The notes below the pieces were generated by a model. That model searched no databases and was not told the origin of the DNA. It worked only from the letters and a program-made list of their open reading frames with translations. This document shows positions 1-8,601 of a stretch of 55,303 bases of DNA, in pieces. The stretch spans positions 1 through 55,303 of the forward strand of contig CAMLYM010000002.1 of the NCBI GenBank assembly GCA_946491705.1. The letters are read 5' to 3'. The translations under genes and the position numbers were made by a program. The stretch is from an uncultured Clostridia bacterium (lineage in GTDB: Bacteria > Bacillota > Clostridia > Oscillospirales > Acutalibacteraceae). The stretch's first letter is position 1. Each line of letters opens with the position of its first letter.

Positions 1-629
1 ACGTACTCCACCGCTTCGTTGGACATGTCATCCAGGGCATCTTGGTATTCCTTCATCTTTTGCTGCATTTTCGAGCCGGTCATACTCATCATAATCAAAA
101 AGCCCAGCGCCACCGGAATCAGGCTGAGCAGCCCCAACCGCCAGTCAAATGCAAGCAACAGCACCAAGAGGCCGCAAGGTGTTGCGATTGCGCCCGCTTT
201 ATCGGGCAGCTGGTGGGCCAGGTAGGTTTCCGTAGCCGCGCTGGACTCGTTGACAATTTTGCGCAGCTTGCCGCTGCCGAACTCCTGCACAAATCCTAGC
301 GGCAGCTTGACAATGTGGCGCATGGCCTCGCAGCGGATGTTGGTGGCCACCCGGAACGCCGCCACGTGGGAGCACATTAGCCCTGCAATGTAAACCAGCA
401 CCGCTACCACAGCAAACAGAACCGCCATCCAGCCGTTGACGGCTAAGTTTTGCGCCTTGTCAAAGTCCGGCATCACCTGCAGCACCTCTTGGATCATTCT
501 CCAGATGTACCAAAATGGCACCAGCGCAATGAGCGCGCTCAGCGCGGAAAGCACCCATGAGGCATAGGTAAAATAGCGATGCCCTCCCGCGTACTGCATC
601 AGCCGCGAGAGATTGGATTGTTTTTTCAT
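1..629 (-). CDS. ABC-type exporter, membrane domain (partial, runs off window)
   Basis: Minus-strand gene; only the first ~209 codons are visible because the 3' end lies beyond base 1. It starts with ATG at 629, seven bases after a strong AAGGAGGG site (636-643). The frame stays open to the window edge. The visible part has a short basic start (MKKQSNLSRLM), hydrophobic helices near residues 20-45, 65-85 and 160-180, and intracellular-loop sequence (EAMRHIVKLPLGF, SGKLRKIV). That pattern is usual for MdlB/MsbA-type half-transporters, which carry membrane and ATPase domains on one chain. The ATPase part is not seen, so the class is inferred from the membrane domain. A TetR gene lies directly upstream on the same strand, which suggests substrate-induced drug or metabolite export. 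Confidence 0.8.
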   Translation of the reverse strand, partial: MKKQSNLSRLMQYAGGHRYFTYASWVLSALSALIALVPFWYIWRMIQEVLQVMPDFDKAQNLAVNGWMAVLFAVVAVLVYIAGLMCSHVAAFRVATNIRCEAMRHIVKLPLGFVQEFGSGKLRKIVNESSAATETYLAHQLPDKAGAIATPCGLLVLLLAFDWRLGLLSLIPVALGFLIMMSMTGSKMQQKMKEYQDALDDMSNEAVEY

Positions 630-646
630 GCAAATCCCTCCTTATG

Positions 647-689
647 GTTAGTTTAAGCTAACTATACGGCAAAAAAGCAGGGCTTTACA
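647..689 (-). promoter_or_regulatory. Candidate operator and weak promoter for the ABC exporter
   Basis: A 16-bp near-palindrome, GTTAGTTTAAGCTAAC (647-662, 7 of 8 pairs match), lies just upstream of the exporter's ribosome binding site. On the minus strand it is preceded by TATAGT (661-666) and a poor -35 (TGTAAA, 684-689) with 17-bp spacing. The arrangement would let the neighbouring TetR protein block transcription. The element is seen in sequence; its function is inferred. Confidence 0.35.
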
Positions 690-1308
690 GCCCCATGATT
701 TTTTGCCAGCCTGCCGTGTAAAATTCCCGGAGTTCCTTCACATAACCCAAAGCCTGCTCCTTTGGCATATCGTGAACCACCATCTCAAAAAAACCGGAAA
801 AAAGCCCGCTGACTAGAATGTGCTCCAACTGCGGGTCGATGGCTTTTACCGGATGCCCCAGCCCTTTGAGGACCGACAAGAACCGGTGCGTCGCATCCAC
901 TTCAATTTTTACCAGATCGTGGATGAACCACTCGTACCGCGTCCCCTCCGCACAGCAAAGAAGCAACTTAAACGCATCGAAATGCTCGTAAATGTAGTCC
1001 ACCATCCAGTCCATACAGTCCCCAGAAATTTCGCCCATGTGAGCAGGCTGCTCCTTGGGTGGAAGCGTGGCAAACGCATCCTGCGCTTGATTGAACCGTT
1101 CCATTAGGGCCTGGTATGGCTCGCAAACCAACGCGTCAAACAGCTCCTCCTTGCTTTTGTAATACCCATAAAAGGCGCCGGTCGTAACGCCTGCTTCCTT
1201 AACTATGTTTCGCAGGGACGCGTCACGAAACCCTTTGGCAAGGAATTCTTTTTTCCCAGCTTCTAAAATATGCGCACGGGTAGTCGGGGTAGGCTCGGGA
1301 AGGAACAA
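685..1308 (-). CDS. TetR/AcrR family transcriptional regulator
   Basis: 207-residue repressor of normal TetR length. The N-terminal helix-turn-helix is clear: residues ~8-55 include TRAHILEAGKKEFLAKGF and the recognition helix region VTTGAFYGYYKSKEELF. The C-terminal two thirds form the variable helical ligand-binding domain (FDALVCEPYQALMERF onward). The start is a TTG at 1308 behind AGGGGGTG. It lies 56 bases upstream of the ABC exporter on the same strand, so it probably controls itself and the exporter in response to an exported compound. A consensus promoter and a perfect palindrome lie immediately upstream. The ligand cannot be told from the sequence. Confidence 0.92.
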   Translation of the reverse strand: MFLPEPTPTTRAHILEAGKKEFLAKGFRDASLRNIVKEAGVTTGAFYGYYKSKEELFDALVCEPYQALMERFNQAQDAFATLPPKEQPAHMGEISGDCMDWMVDYIYEHFDAFKLLLCCAEGTRYEWFIHDLVKIEVDATHRFLSVLKGLGHPVKAIDPQLEHILVSGLFSGFFEMVVHDMPKEQALGYVKELREFYTAGWQKIMGL

Positions 1309-1319
1309 ACACTCACCCC

Positions 1320-1589
1320 CTATATAACAGTGTTATGTGTTGCGGTTTTAGTATAATAGATCCTTTCCCTCTTGTCAAGGCGGAAATGCGGTTCCACCGT
1401 CATAGGCGCTTCGCCTTGCTTGTAGCGACATGAACGATTAATACACCTGAAAAAATAAAAGTAAAACCAGATAACCGGGAATCCAATTAGCGCCCACAAA
1501 AGGTGGTAGCGTTTTTCCTTCTTCTGATAAAGCAGGAGGCCGCATATAGAAAAAGCTGAGATAGCACAAAGCCGCGCACGCCGCCTCAT
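1320..1589 (-). CDS. Small putative membrane protein (doubtful)
   Basis: 89 codons from ATG at 1589, which overlaps the stop of the preceding small ORF as ATGA. Residues ~5-20 and 28-48 are hydrophobic (ALIGFPVIWFYFYFF), suggesting one or two membrane helices. The last ~20 codons run through the tetR promoter and operator, so the true end may have been lost or the reading frame may be decayed. No family recognised. The overlap with the upstream ORF is the best argument that it is or was translated. Confidence 0.3.
   Translation of the reverse strand: MRRRARLCAISAFSICGLLLYQKKEKRYHLLWALIGFPVIWFYFYFFRCINRSCRYKQGEAPMTVEPHFRLDKRERIYYTKTATHNTVI
1324..1378 (-). promoter_or_regulatory. Promoter and palindromic operator of the tetR gene
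   Basis: Minus-strand sigma-A promoter with a perfect -35 TTGACA (1373-1378), a 17-bp spacer and -10 TATACT (1350-1355). Downstream of the -10 lies a perfect inverted repeat, ATAACA-N-TGTTAT (1324-1336), in the place where an autorepressor would bind. The bases are seen directly; autoregulation is inferred from TetR family habit. Confidence 0.75.
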
Positions 1590-1819
1590 TCCTCCACAAT
1601 GCGATACAGCGTAAATTTCGAGTCGGTCAGCTGGCTGGTAAGCGATTCTTTGCCGGAGGTAACGGAGAAAAGAAAGCCTGCCACTAGGACCAGCAATCCT
1701 GTACATAACCATTTATTATCCCCTCCTTGATCCCAAAGGGATCGTCTCCGATTTTGCATTGCCATACCAGCTGCCGAATGGCCCACGAAGGATTGACGTC
1801 CACCCCTATATTTTATCAC
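1586..1819 (-). CDS. Small putative exported or membrane protein with unclear start (doubtful)
   Basis: The C-terminal ~43 residues look protein-like: a hydrophobic helix (WLCTGLLVLVAGFLFSV) then a polar tail (SLTSQLTDSKFTLYRIVEE). A strong AAGGAGGGG site sits just upstream of that helix, but the ATG placed to use it is in the neighbouring +1 frame. Either translation starts further upstream (an in-frame ATG gives MQNRRRSLWDQ) or a one-base indel has separated start from body. It stops in an ATGA overlap with the next small ORF. No family recognised. Confidence 0.3.
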   Translation of the reverse strand: MIKYRGGRQSFVGHSAAGMAMQNRRRSLWDQGGDNKWLCTGLLVLVAGFLFSVTSGKESLTSQLTDSKFTLYRIVEE

Positions 1820-1930
1820 CGGGCAGCTTCCACTGTCTACATTTGAAAAAAGAGCCGGCGCTGGCCGCTTGAATCGCGGTTTCGAACAATATGGAAAAGG
1901 GCGTCCCTATTCCCTGCTATGACAAAGTAG

Positions 1931-1965
1931 AAAAACGAGGGTACCACATTGAAACGGTACCCTCG
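1931..1965 (-). terminator. Rho-independent terminator of the large surface protein gene
   Basis: Ten-bp perfect stem (CGAGGGTACC/GGTACCCTCG, 1936-1965) with a 10-nt loop. On the minus strand it is followed by TTTTTCTACTTT. It lies just past the stop of the 1991-6871 gene. Confidence 0.85.
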
Positions 1966-1990
1966 TCCAACTTCTTAAAATAGGGGAAGT

Positions 1991-4900
1991 TTAGATTTCG
2001 CTGTTGCGTTTTCTCCGCACAGCCAAGCCTGTCACAGCTAAGGCAGCTAACAGGAGAAGGGCTACTGTGGCTACCGGCATTGCAGAGACACCGGTGGAAG
2101 GATTCTCATCCGAAGGAGTGGTGTCCTCAGTCCCACCGGGCACATCCGGATCGGTGGCGGAAGGCTCGTCCGGATCGGGCGTAGCGGGTTCATCCGGGTC
2201 CGGAGTAGAAGGCGTTTCTTCCTCTACCTCCTGGATGGTAAGGCCAGCCATGGCGGTCAGGCCATTGTATTCGGCGGCAACCACTTCGGCACCTGCCTGG
2301 AGGAAGGTCAAAGTGCCGTCCTCATTCACACGGACCAACCCGTTGGTCACGGTGAAGGTGACATCCTGATTATCCAGCGTGCGCTGCACCCCGTAGGGAT
2401 TGGTGGCACAGACAACCGGCTGTACCGTATCGCCTACCTTACCGGTGGGGATGGAGAGCTCGATGGAGACCACGTCTGCATCGGAACGGCCGATCTGTAC
2501 GGTCGTCTCAGCGCTCCGGCCCTGATAGGTAACCTGGACGGTTTCTTCACCCGCCTGCAGAAGATGGATTTTGCCGTCTTGTGTCATCTCGGCCAGGCCG
2601 TTTTCAAACTGGAATTGTACGCTCTGGTTGTCCAGCGCAAAGGATACGCCATAGGGATCGGTGGCTGTTACCGTGGGAAGCACGGTCTGGTCGGCTTTCA
2701 GATCCTCCGGCAAGGTAATCTGCAGGCTTGCCACATCCGCAAGAGAGGGATCCAACACGTTCAGCTGCATCATTGCGGTTTCACCGCCGCAGACAGCCGT
2801 AATGGTAGCGGTGCCCTGGCCGGTGACGGTTACTTCGCCCTTTTCATCCACGGTAGCCACCGCGGGATCCGAAGAACTCCACTGGATGTTTACCAGTTCA
2901 TGGCTGTTGAGCTGCGTGATGTAATTAGAAGGATATTCCCGGAAATCACCGTAAAGATTGAGCTGGAGTGTCGCGCCTTCAAAGGTGTTGAGGGTATCGC
3001 CGATCAGGGCGTCGTGCTGCAGATAGACGCGGGTCAGCAGGGGATTGTAGGTATATTCGGCGGAGCCGTCAGTTACCTGATAAATACCGCTGCCCAGCAG
3101 GTTGCCCTCTTCCGCAGTGACATAGCCTTTGCCGGCGGCGTTGCCGGTGATGATGTAGTCCACATCGCCTACATTCCAATTGTGCAGCGTGTGCAGGTGT
3201 CCAAACAGCACGTCCACATTTACGTCGGGGTTTTCCGCTTTGTACGCGGTGAGGATGCTCTCAAAGCGTTCGGCTTCAGAAGCACTCATGTTGTGTTCGG
3301 TGGCAAAGTCGTCCCGGGTTACCACATGGTTGAGCACCACCACGTTAGGAAGGGTGTTGGCCTGCAACAGCTGCTCAAGGTAATGATACTGGGTGGAATC
3401 GGTGTACTGGACGCTCTGGCCATAAGCGGAGTTGAGGAAGACAAACAGGGTGTTGCCGTATTCCAGGTGATAAGTGGGGGAACCAAAGGTCTGATAGAAC
3501 AGCTCCAGGTTGCCGTTGACGCCTTCATGGTTGCCCGCCATGACAAAGTAGGGCTTGCCGGTGGCTTCGATGTAGTTCTTGCCGTCGGTGTATTCCTGCT
3601 GGGAAGCGCCGTCTACAATGTCGCCCATCTGGATGACAAAGTCGCTTTCCTCTTCGCCGGCACGGCTATAGATCCGGTCGGAATAGGTGTTGCCCTGGGT
3701 GTCGGGGATGATGGAAACCTTAAAGTTCTCCGGATCCTCCGGCTGGGCAATCGGATCGATGGTGATGGTGTCGGTATAGGTGGCCATGGCATTGCCGTCT
3801 ACATCCTTGCCGTCGATGGTCAGCACGTAGCTGCCCTTTTGGAGCTTTTCAGCGGGCAGGGCATAGCCGTCACCGGTTTCCTCGTCATAGTACACCGGCG
3901 CTTCCTGGCCGTTTAGCGTCACACGGATGCTTTGGGGATCCACGCCGCTCTTAGCGTCCTCCATACAGAAGCTGATCCGCGGCTGAGGGATGCGGACTGT
4001 TACGCTGCCGATGGGGGTCACGTCGTGCACGGTGGGACCCTCGGTATCCGGGGTCAGGTCCACAGTGTAGGTATTGTCGATATAGGGCACGGATTCATTG
4101 CCCTGATTGTCCTTGGCTTTGACGATCACTCGGTAGGATTGGCCATCTTCCAGCCCGCTTAGGCCAAAGCTGAGCTTTCCGGTTTGAGCGTCATAGGTAT
4201 AATCGGTTTTCGCTATGCCGTTGACGGTTACGGTGATGGAGGAAGCATCCACACCGGAACCGCTGTCGCTAATCCAGGTGGAGAACTCCATGGAATCTTG
4301 ATAGTAGCCGCCGCCTTCGGGCGTGGTCTCGTTGAACACCGGGCCGGAAAGGTCGTTGGCCTCATCGGTGTAGATAAACTTCAAATCGTCGAACAAGAGG
4401 GTGGTGGTATAGTCCTGATCGGGAGTCAGGGCGCGGTTGGTGTTGGAGAACCAGAAATAGTTGAAGACCAGAGTCATAGGCCAATCCTGTGGGATCTCCG
4501 CCTCTACGTATTTCCAACCGATCCAGTCGATGGAGCCCACCAGGTTCAAGCTCTTGTCGGTGCCGGTGCCCGGGCCGGTGCAAGCGGATTTGAACACAGC
4601 GGTGAGCATGACATTGATGTTGTCACTGACACCGTCGTTGTTTTCATCGCCGCTGTAAATCCACATCCCGAACTTTTTCGGCATGGCTTTGGCGGTGTAG
4701 CGTTCTTCCATTTGCGCGCGCAGCTCCTCGTTCCACACGCCGGTGCCCGCATAATCACTGGTGTCGTCCCACAGAGGGATGAAGTTTGCCGTCCCATTGG
4801 TGGTGCGCTTCTGGTTGGCGGCATCCCAGGCCCACATGGAGGTATCGTAGGTGACCCGGAAGCTGTTCTCGCCGTTTTTCACGCGGCTGCCTTCCATCTC

Positions 4901-6871
4901 GGCGGTTTCAAACCCGAGCATGTCGCTCTTGCCACCGTACTGGGTCTGGCGGCCGTAAAGATAACTGCTCATGTAGTATCCTTCGATGGGGGAATCCTCA
5001 AAGTCGTCGATAATCTGTTCCTTGAGGCCGATGATGATATGGACGCTGTAGGTCTGCCCTAGGAAGGTTGCGGTGAGGTCCGCTTCCCCTTCCGAAGCGG
5101 TGACGGTGAGCACGCCGTCTTCCAGCGTACCAATGGCATCCCCGGTCAAAGCCCACTGGGCGGCGGAAGAATCAATGTAAATTTCCTTGTTGGCGCTGTC
5201 ATACGCCTTAAGGCGAAACGCGCGGGTATCGCCCTGCTGCAGGGTGACCGTCCCGGTGGCGTCCAAGCCCACCGAGCCAAAGGTATCCACCACCTGGATG
5301 GTAGCCGTCCCCACTACGCCGTCCACGGTTGCGGTCACCGTATCGGTGGTGCAGGACGCCGGTGCGGTATAATGGCCGTTTTGGTCGATGGTTCCCTTTT
5401 CCGCGCCCCAAACAATTGTCTTCCCTTCCGAGGAAAGGCTGCTGCCGCTGGTGTCCGCTAGGCGCACAGAGAAATCGTAGGAAGAGCCGGGATACAGCTT
5501 GATGTTGTTCTCATCCACCACCACGTTGCCCACAGTGGAGCTCTTCGGTGCGGTGCTGACAAACAAAAGGGAGTTGGAAACCGAGCGGGAATTGCCGTCG
5601 CTGGGATAGCTGACGGTAACCAGCTCGTCACTGCCGGCACGGCGTGCCAGCATCTCAGTGGAGCCGCCGCCGTCCATATTCAGCACGTCTACGCAGCCCA
5701 GCTGGTTCATCATATAGTTGGTGATATCCTTAAAGCTGGTGCCGTCGCTCTCGGAGAAGTTGGTGCCCGGCTTTGCGACGCACAGCACATGCATGGTTCC
5801 GTCCGCCGTCATGCCGATGACGGTGCGGGAATTGTTATCGGTGCCGCTGTTGTTGACCATGTCCTCATTGACAACGCCGTCCTTGGCCAACAGATGGAAA
5901 CCGTTGACCGCCGTGTAAACCTCGTTGCACAGGGTGCCGCGGTCGGTATACACGCCGTCTGCCTCCGCATAAGTGCCGGTGTAAAGGTTGCAGCTGTAGG
6001 TGACGGCCTCGCCCACTGCAAGTCCAGCAACCTCCTGCGCTTTCGTACCGTATCCGGCGTACACAATGCAGTCGGAAGGAATGGCAAAGCCGGACTCGGT
6101 ATAGGTCTGCACCACTTCGCCGGTATACTGGGTACCAGCGTGAATGTAGCCGTCAAAATCGTTTAAGCGGATCAGCGCGTATGCCTGCTGGTCGGATACC
6201 CCGCCGGCACCGTAGCTCATCACATGGTCGCGGGTGAGATAATAGGTGAACACCCGGGTATCGTTGCCGGTGCAGTACTGGTTGCGGTTGATGTACTGGA
6301 CCTCAGCTTTGTAGTCCTCGCCCACCTGGATATCGGCCACGCTGCGCAGAGGATCGATGTTCGCTTTGCCGGATTCATCCACAAAAAACACCGGCGTAGT
6401 GGTAGTGTGGCTGGAATTGGGCTGGCTAACCAGGATGTTCCCGTTTTGCACCTGGATGCCGCTGTTGATTCCCCAGTCCATGTCATAGGAATCGGCATTG
6501 ATGGCGGCTACCACGTGGTTCCCCTTAAGGATCTCACGCTGGGCCTGGCCGCCTACCGTCTCCATTGCGTTGACGGTATCCTGTGCCTTGGCGGAGATGA
6601 TCTGCAGATTTTCCGTCCCCGGCGTCACCGTCAGATGGTTGACGCGCAGGCGGTGACCTTCCTGCCCGAGATAGTTGACAATGTCCTCTTCGGAATAATG
6701 CACGCCGTTGATCAGGTTTTCATCCGCGAGGATATTGGTGACCTGTCCGGACGGTTCCGCCGCGGCAACGCCTATTGCTCCCGCTGACGACATCAGTGCC
6801 GTAGAGAGGAGAGCAACCGCCATAAAGGCGGTTAGAACGCGCCGCAGACGATTCTGCTTTGTCTTTCGCAT
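1991..6871 (-). CDS. Secreted multidomain protein: phosphodiester glycosidase plus calcineurin-like phosphatase, wall-anchored
   Basis: About 1626 residues from ATG at 6871. This start is preferred over a GTG at 6928 because a signal peptide follows directly (MRKTKQNRLRR then ~25 hydrophobic residues) and AAAGGAG precedes it. Order: NAGPA-type phosphodiester glycosidase domain (~60-470, with NMDGGGSTEM near 402 and GMTADGTMHVL); Ig-like Big domains (~480-620); a carbohydrate-binding-like beta domain (~625-880); Ig-like linkers (~880-1040). A metallophosphoesterase follows (~1050-1260; PDTQ, GDIVDG, GNHE, LNHV, GHLH). Big2 repeats and an acidic Pro-rich linker precede a C-terminal NPSTG, membrane helix and basic tail. 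It probably removes sugars from sugar-phosphodiester links and then the exposed phosphate, at the cell surface. Substrate is unknown. It is monocistronic. Confidence 0.88.
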   Translation of the reverse strand: MRKTKQNRLRRVLTAFMAVALLSTALMSSAGAIGVAAAEPSGQVTNILADENLINGVHYSEEDIVNYLGQEGHRLRVNHLTVTPGTENLQIISAKAQDTVNAMETVGGQAQREILKGNHVVAAINADSYDMDWGINSGIQVQNGNILVSQPNSSHTTTTPVFFVDESGKANIDPLRSVADIQVGEDYKAEVQYINRNQYCTGNDTRVFTYYLTRDHVMSYGAGGVSDQQAYALIRLNDFDGYIHAGTQYTGEVVQTYTESGFAIPSDCIVYAGYGTKAQEVAGLAVGEAVTYSCNLYTGTYAEADGVYTDRGTLCNEVYTAVNGFHLLAKDGVVNEDMVNNSGTDNNSRTVIGMTADGTMHVLCVAKPGTNFSESDGTSFKDITNYMMNQLGCVDVLNMDGGGSTEMLARRAGSDELVTVSYPSDGNSRSVSNSLLFVSTAPKSSTVGNVVVDENNIKLYPGSSYDFSVRLADTSGSSLSSEGKTIVWGAEKGTIDQNGHYTAPASCTTDTVTATVDGVVGTATIQVVDTFGSVGLDATGTVTLQQGDTRAFRLKAYDSANKEIYIDSSAAQWALTGDAIGTLEDGVLTVTASEGEADLTATFLGQTYSVHIIIGLKEQIIDDFEDSPIEGYYMSSYLYGRQTQYGGKSDMLGFETAEMEGSRVKNGENSFRVTYDTSMWAWDAANQKRTTNGTANFIPLWDDTSDYAGTGVWNEELRAQMEERYTAKAMPKKFGMWIYSGDENNDGVSDNINVMLTAVFKSACTGPGTGTDKSLNLVGSIDWIGWKYVEAEIPQDWPMTLVFNYFWFSNTNRALTPDQDYTTTLLFDDLKFIYTDEANDLSGPVFNETTPEGGGYYQDSMEFSTWISDSGSGVDASSITVTVNGIAKTDYTYDAQTGKLSFGLSGLEDGQSYRVIVKAKDNQGNESVPYIDNTYTVDLTPDTEGPTVHDVTPIGSVTVRIPQPRISFCMEDAKSGVDPQSIRVTLNGQEAPVYYDEETGDGYALPAEKLQKGSYVLTIDGKDVDGNAMATYTDTITIDPIAQPEDPENFKVSIIPDTQGNTYSDRIYSRAGEEESDFVIQMGDIVDGASQQEYTDGKNYIEATGKPYFVMAGNHEGVNGNLELFYQTFGSPTYHLEYGNTLFVFLNSAYGQSVQYTDSTQYHYLEQLLQANTLPNVVVLNHVVTRDDFATEHNMSASEAERFESILTAYKAENPDVNVDVLFGHLHTLHNWNVGDVDYIITGNAAGKGYVTAEEGNLLGSGIYQVTDGSAEYTYNPLLTRVYLQHDALIGDTLNTFEGATLQLNLYGDFREYPSNYITQLNSHELVNIQWSSSDPAVATVDEKGEVTVTGQGTATITAVCGGETAMMQLNVLDPSLADVASLQITLPEDLKADQTVLPTVTATDPYGVSFALDNQSVQFQFENGLAEMTQDGKIHLLQAGEETVQVTYQGRSAETTVQIGRSDADVVSIELSIPTGKVGDTVQPVVCATNPYGVQRTLDNQDVTFTVTNGLVRVNEDGTLTFLQAGAEVVAAEYNGLTAMAGLTIQEVEEETPSTPDPDEPATPDPDEPSATDPDVPGGTEDTTPSDENPSTGVSAMPVATVALLLLAALAVTGLAVRRKRNSEI

Positions 6872-6897
6872 AGGTATCTGTTCCACTCCTTTCATTT

Positions 6898-6928
6898 GTG
6901 AACCGTTACAATTTGCTGTAAGGTTCAC
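6898..6928 (-). promoter_or_regulatory. Hairpin or operator in the leader of the large surface protein gene
   Basis: Long interrupted inverted repeat upstream of the ribosome binding site: GTGAACC+TTACA pairs with TGTAA+GGTTCAC, with a single extra base on one side. It could be an mRNA stem-loop in the 5' leader or a repressor site. No gene nearby names the regulator. Confidence 0.4.
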
Positions 6929-7131
6929 TGGAACAAGTGTAACAGGGGACAGGCATTTCTTTGATCAAGGTCATGTAAGGGTTTGCTATTGTTCTTGTAA
7001 AATCTCACTACCGCTTTTTATACCTATTTATATAGTGCCCTTCTTTACCATCCTTTCTTCCAAGCCGGAGGGTTACTGCAAAGCCCCCGTTTGACCGTCA
7101 AAAGGGCGACTGTTTCCACTTGCAAAACAAT

Positions 7132-7180
7132 ACAGCACCGCCCCAGAAAAGCATCTGTACGTTTTCTGGGGCGATGCTGT
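7132..7180 (-). terminator. Terminator of the marR-MATE operon
   Basis: Two-part stem: outer ACAGCA/TGCTGT and inner 12-bp CGCCCCAGAAAA/TTTTCTGGGGCG. A T-rich run follows on the minus strand. It lies just after the MATE stop at 7213. Confidence 0.8.
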
Positions 7181-7212
7181 GAGAGAGGAATATCCCTTTT
7201 CCCGGCCGCGTG

Positions 7213-8601
7213 CTATTGGTCCTTTCCTTTTGGCATTCGATCCGGATTTCGGGAGAGCACCTTTTTAAATTGAAAGGAAAAAAGAATCACAGTAAAGGTA
7301 ACCGCCAGGAAATCCGCTACCGGTTCGGCCATATAGACCGCCATGGTTTTATCAGAAGGGAACAGTTGGGGCATAATATAAATGAGCGGAACAAGCAAAA
7401 TAAATTTGCGCATGACGGCCACCATGATGGACGCTTTTGCATTTCCTAGCGACGTAAATGTCATTTGGCAGGCCATCTGGATACCCATCAGAAGCATGCA
7501 GGCCATATAGGTGCGCAAGGCGGTTTTGGTAAAGTCCAGAAGATCCGGGGACGAGGTAAACATAGCGGCGAACACCTGCGGAAAAAGCATAATGCAGGCC
7601 CACAGCAGGGTGGAATAGCAAAGGCTTGCCTTTAACAAAAGCCGGAATGCACCCTTGACCCGGTCTACCTTCCCAGCCCCGTAATTGTAACTGATAATGG
7701 GCTGCGCCCCTTGCCCAAGGCCTTGCAGAGGCAGCATGGCAAACTGCATGACACTGGTCAGAATCGTCATGGCTCCTACGGCAGTGTCGCCGCCGTACCG
7801 CAGCAGGGAGGAGTTGAAGCAGACGGAAATCACGCTTTCACTGGCCTGCATCACAAAGGAGGAAAGGCCGAGAGCTAGGCTCGGAAGCACAATGCTGGCT
7901 TTTAGTACCAGATTTGCTTTTTGAATTTTCAGGTGGGTCTTTTTCCCAAACAAAAAGGCTAGCACCCAGACACAGGACATGGCTTGGGAAAGGATAGTCG
8001 CTAGCGCCGCGCCCTCGACACCCATATCAAATCCAAAAATAAAAACCGGATCGAGGATGATGTTGGCAACCGCGCCAATGAGCACAGAAAGCATGCCGGT
8101 CCTCGCAAAACCCTGGGCCGTAATAAAAGCGTTCATTCCCAGAGTCAGTTGGACAAAAACTGTGCCGACAGCGTATATGTTCATATAGGAAACACCGTAT
8201 TCAATGGTGTTCTCACTGGCGCCGAAGGCCATGAGAAAATCCCGGTTCCAAACCAGAAGGGCCGCCGTCAGCAAAACGGAAATAATGAGCTGCACTACAA
8301 AACAGTTGCCCAAGATTTTTTCGGCGGATTTGTGATCCCCTTTCCCCATAAAAATGGATGCCCGGGGCGCGCCGCCATAGCCGACAAATGCGGCAAACGC
8401 CGTGACAATCATAATCAAGGGCATGCACACGCCCACCCCCGTCAGCGCCGCCTCCCCTACCTCTGGAATATGGCCGATGTAAATACGGTCGACGATGTTG
8501 TAGAGCATGTTGATAACCTGGGCGGCTACAGTGGGCAGGGCCAATCTAAGCAATAGCCTGCCAAGCGGCTCCTTTCCTAAAAACTCCTTATCTTCATTCA
8601 T
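7213..8601 (-). CDS. MATE family multidrug efflux transporter
   Basis: 462 residues, the usual MATE length, with about 12 hydrophobic segments in two similar halves. Family features at the N-terminus include PLGRLLLRLALPTVAAQVINML, then YNIVDRIYIGHIPEVGEAALTGVG; the second half carries the matching GLGQGAQPIISYNYGAGK loop. MATE proteins export cationic drugs or metabolites in exchange for Na+ or H+. The ATG overlaps the stop of the MarR gene (ATGA), so the two are translationally coupled and the pump is almost certainly under MarR control. The substrate is unknown. Confidence 0.95.
   Translation of the reverse strand: MNEDKEFLGKEPLGRLLLRLALPTVAAQVINMLYNIVDRIYIGHIPEVGEAALTGVGVCMPLIMIVTAFAAFVGYGGAPRASIFMGKGDHKSAEKILGNCFVVQLIISVLLTAALLVWNRDFLMAFGASENTIEYGVSYMNIYAVGTVFVQLTLGMNAFITAQGFARTGMLSVLIGAVANIILDPVFIFGFDMGVEGAALATILSQAMSCVWVLAFLFGKKTHLKIQKANLVLKASIVLPSLALGLSSFVMQASESVISVCFNSSLLRYGGDTAVGAMTILTSVMQFAMLPLQGLGQGAQPIISYNYGAGKVDRVKGAFRLLLKASLCYSTLLWACIMLFPQVFAAMFTSSPDLLDFTKTALRTYMACMLLMGIQMACQMTFTSLGNAKASIMVAVMRKFILLVPLIYIMPQLFPSDKTMAVYMAEPVADFLAVTFTVILFSFQFKKVLSRNPDRMPKGKDQ

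Noticed and set aside
2564-3916. 450-codon plus-strand open frame
   Set aside because: Antisense shadow of the large surface protein gene; its opposite strand encodes clear phosphatase motifs, and this frame has no recognisable domain or ribosome site.
4184-5062. 292-codon plus-strand open frame
   Set aside because: Antisense to the same gene; Gly/Val/His-rich composition typical of a reverse shadow.
6871-6928. GTG at 6928 as start of the surface protein
   Set aside because: It lies in a hairpin and lacks a ribosome site; the ATG at 6871 directly begins the signal peptide.
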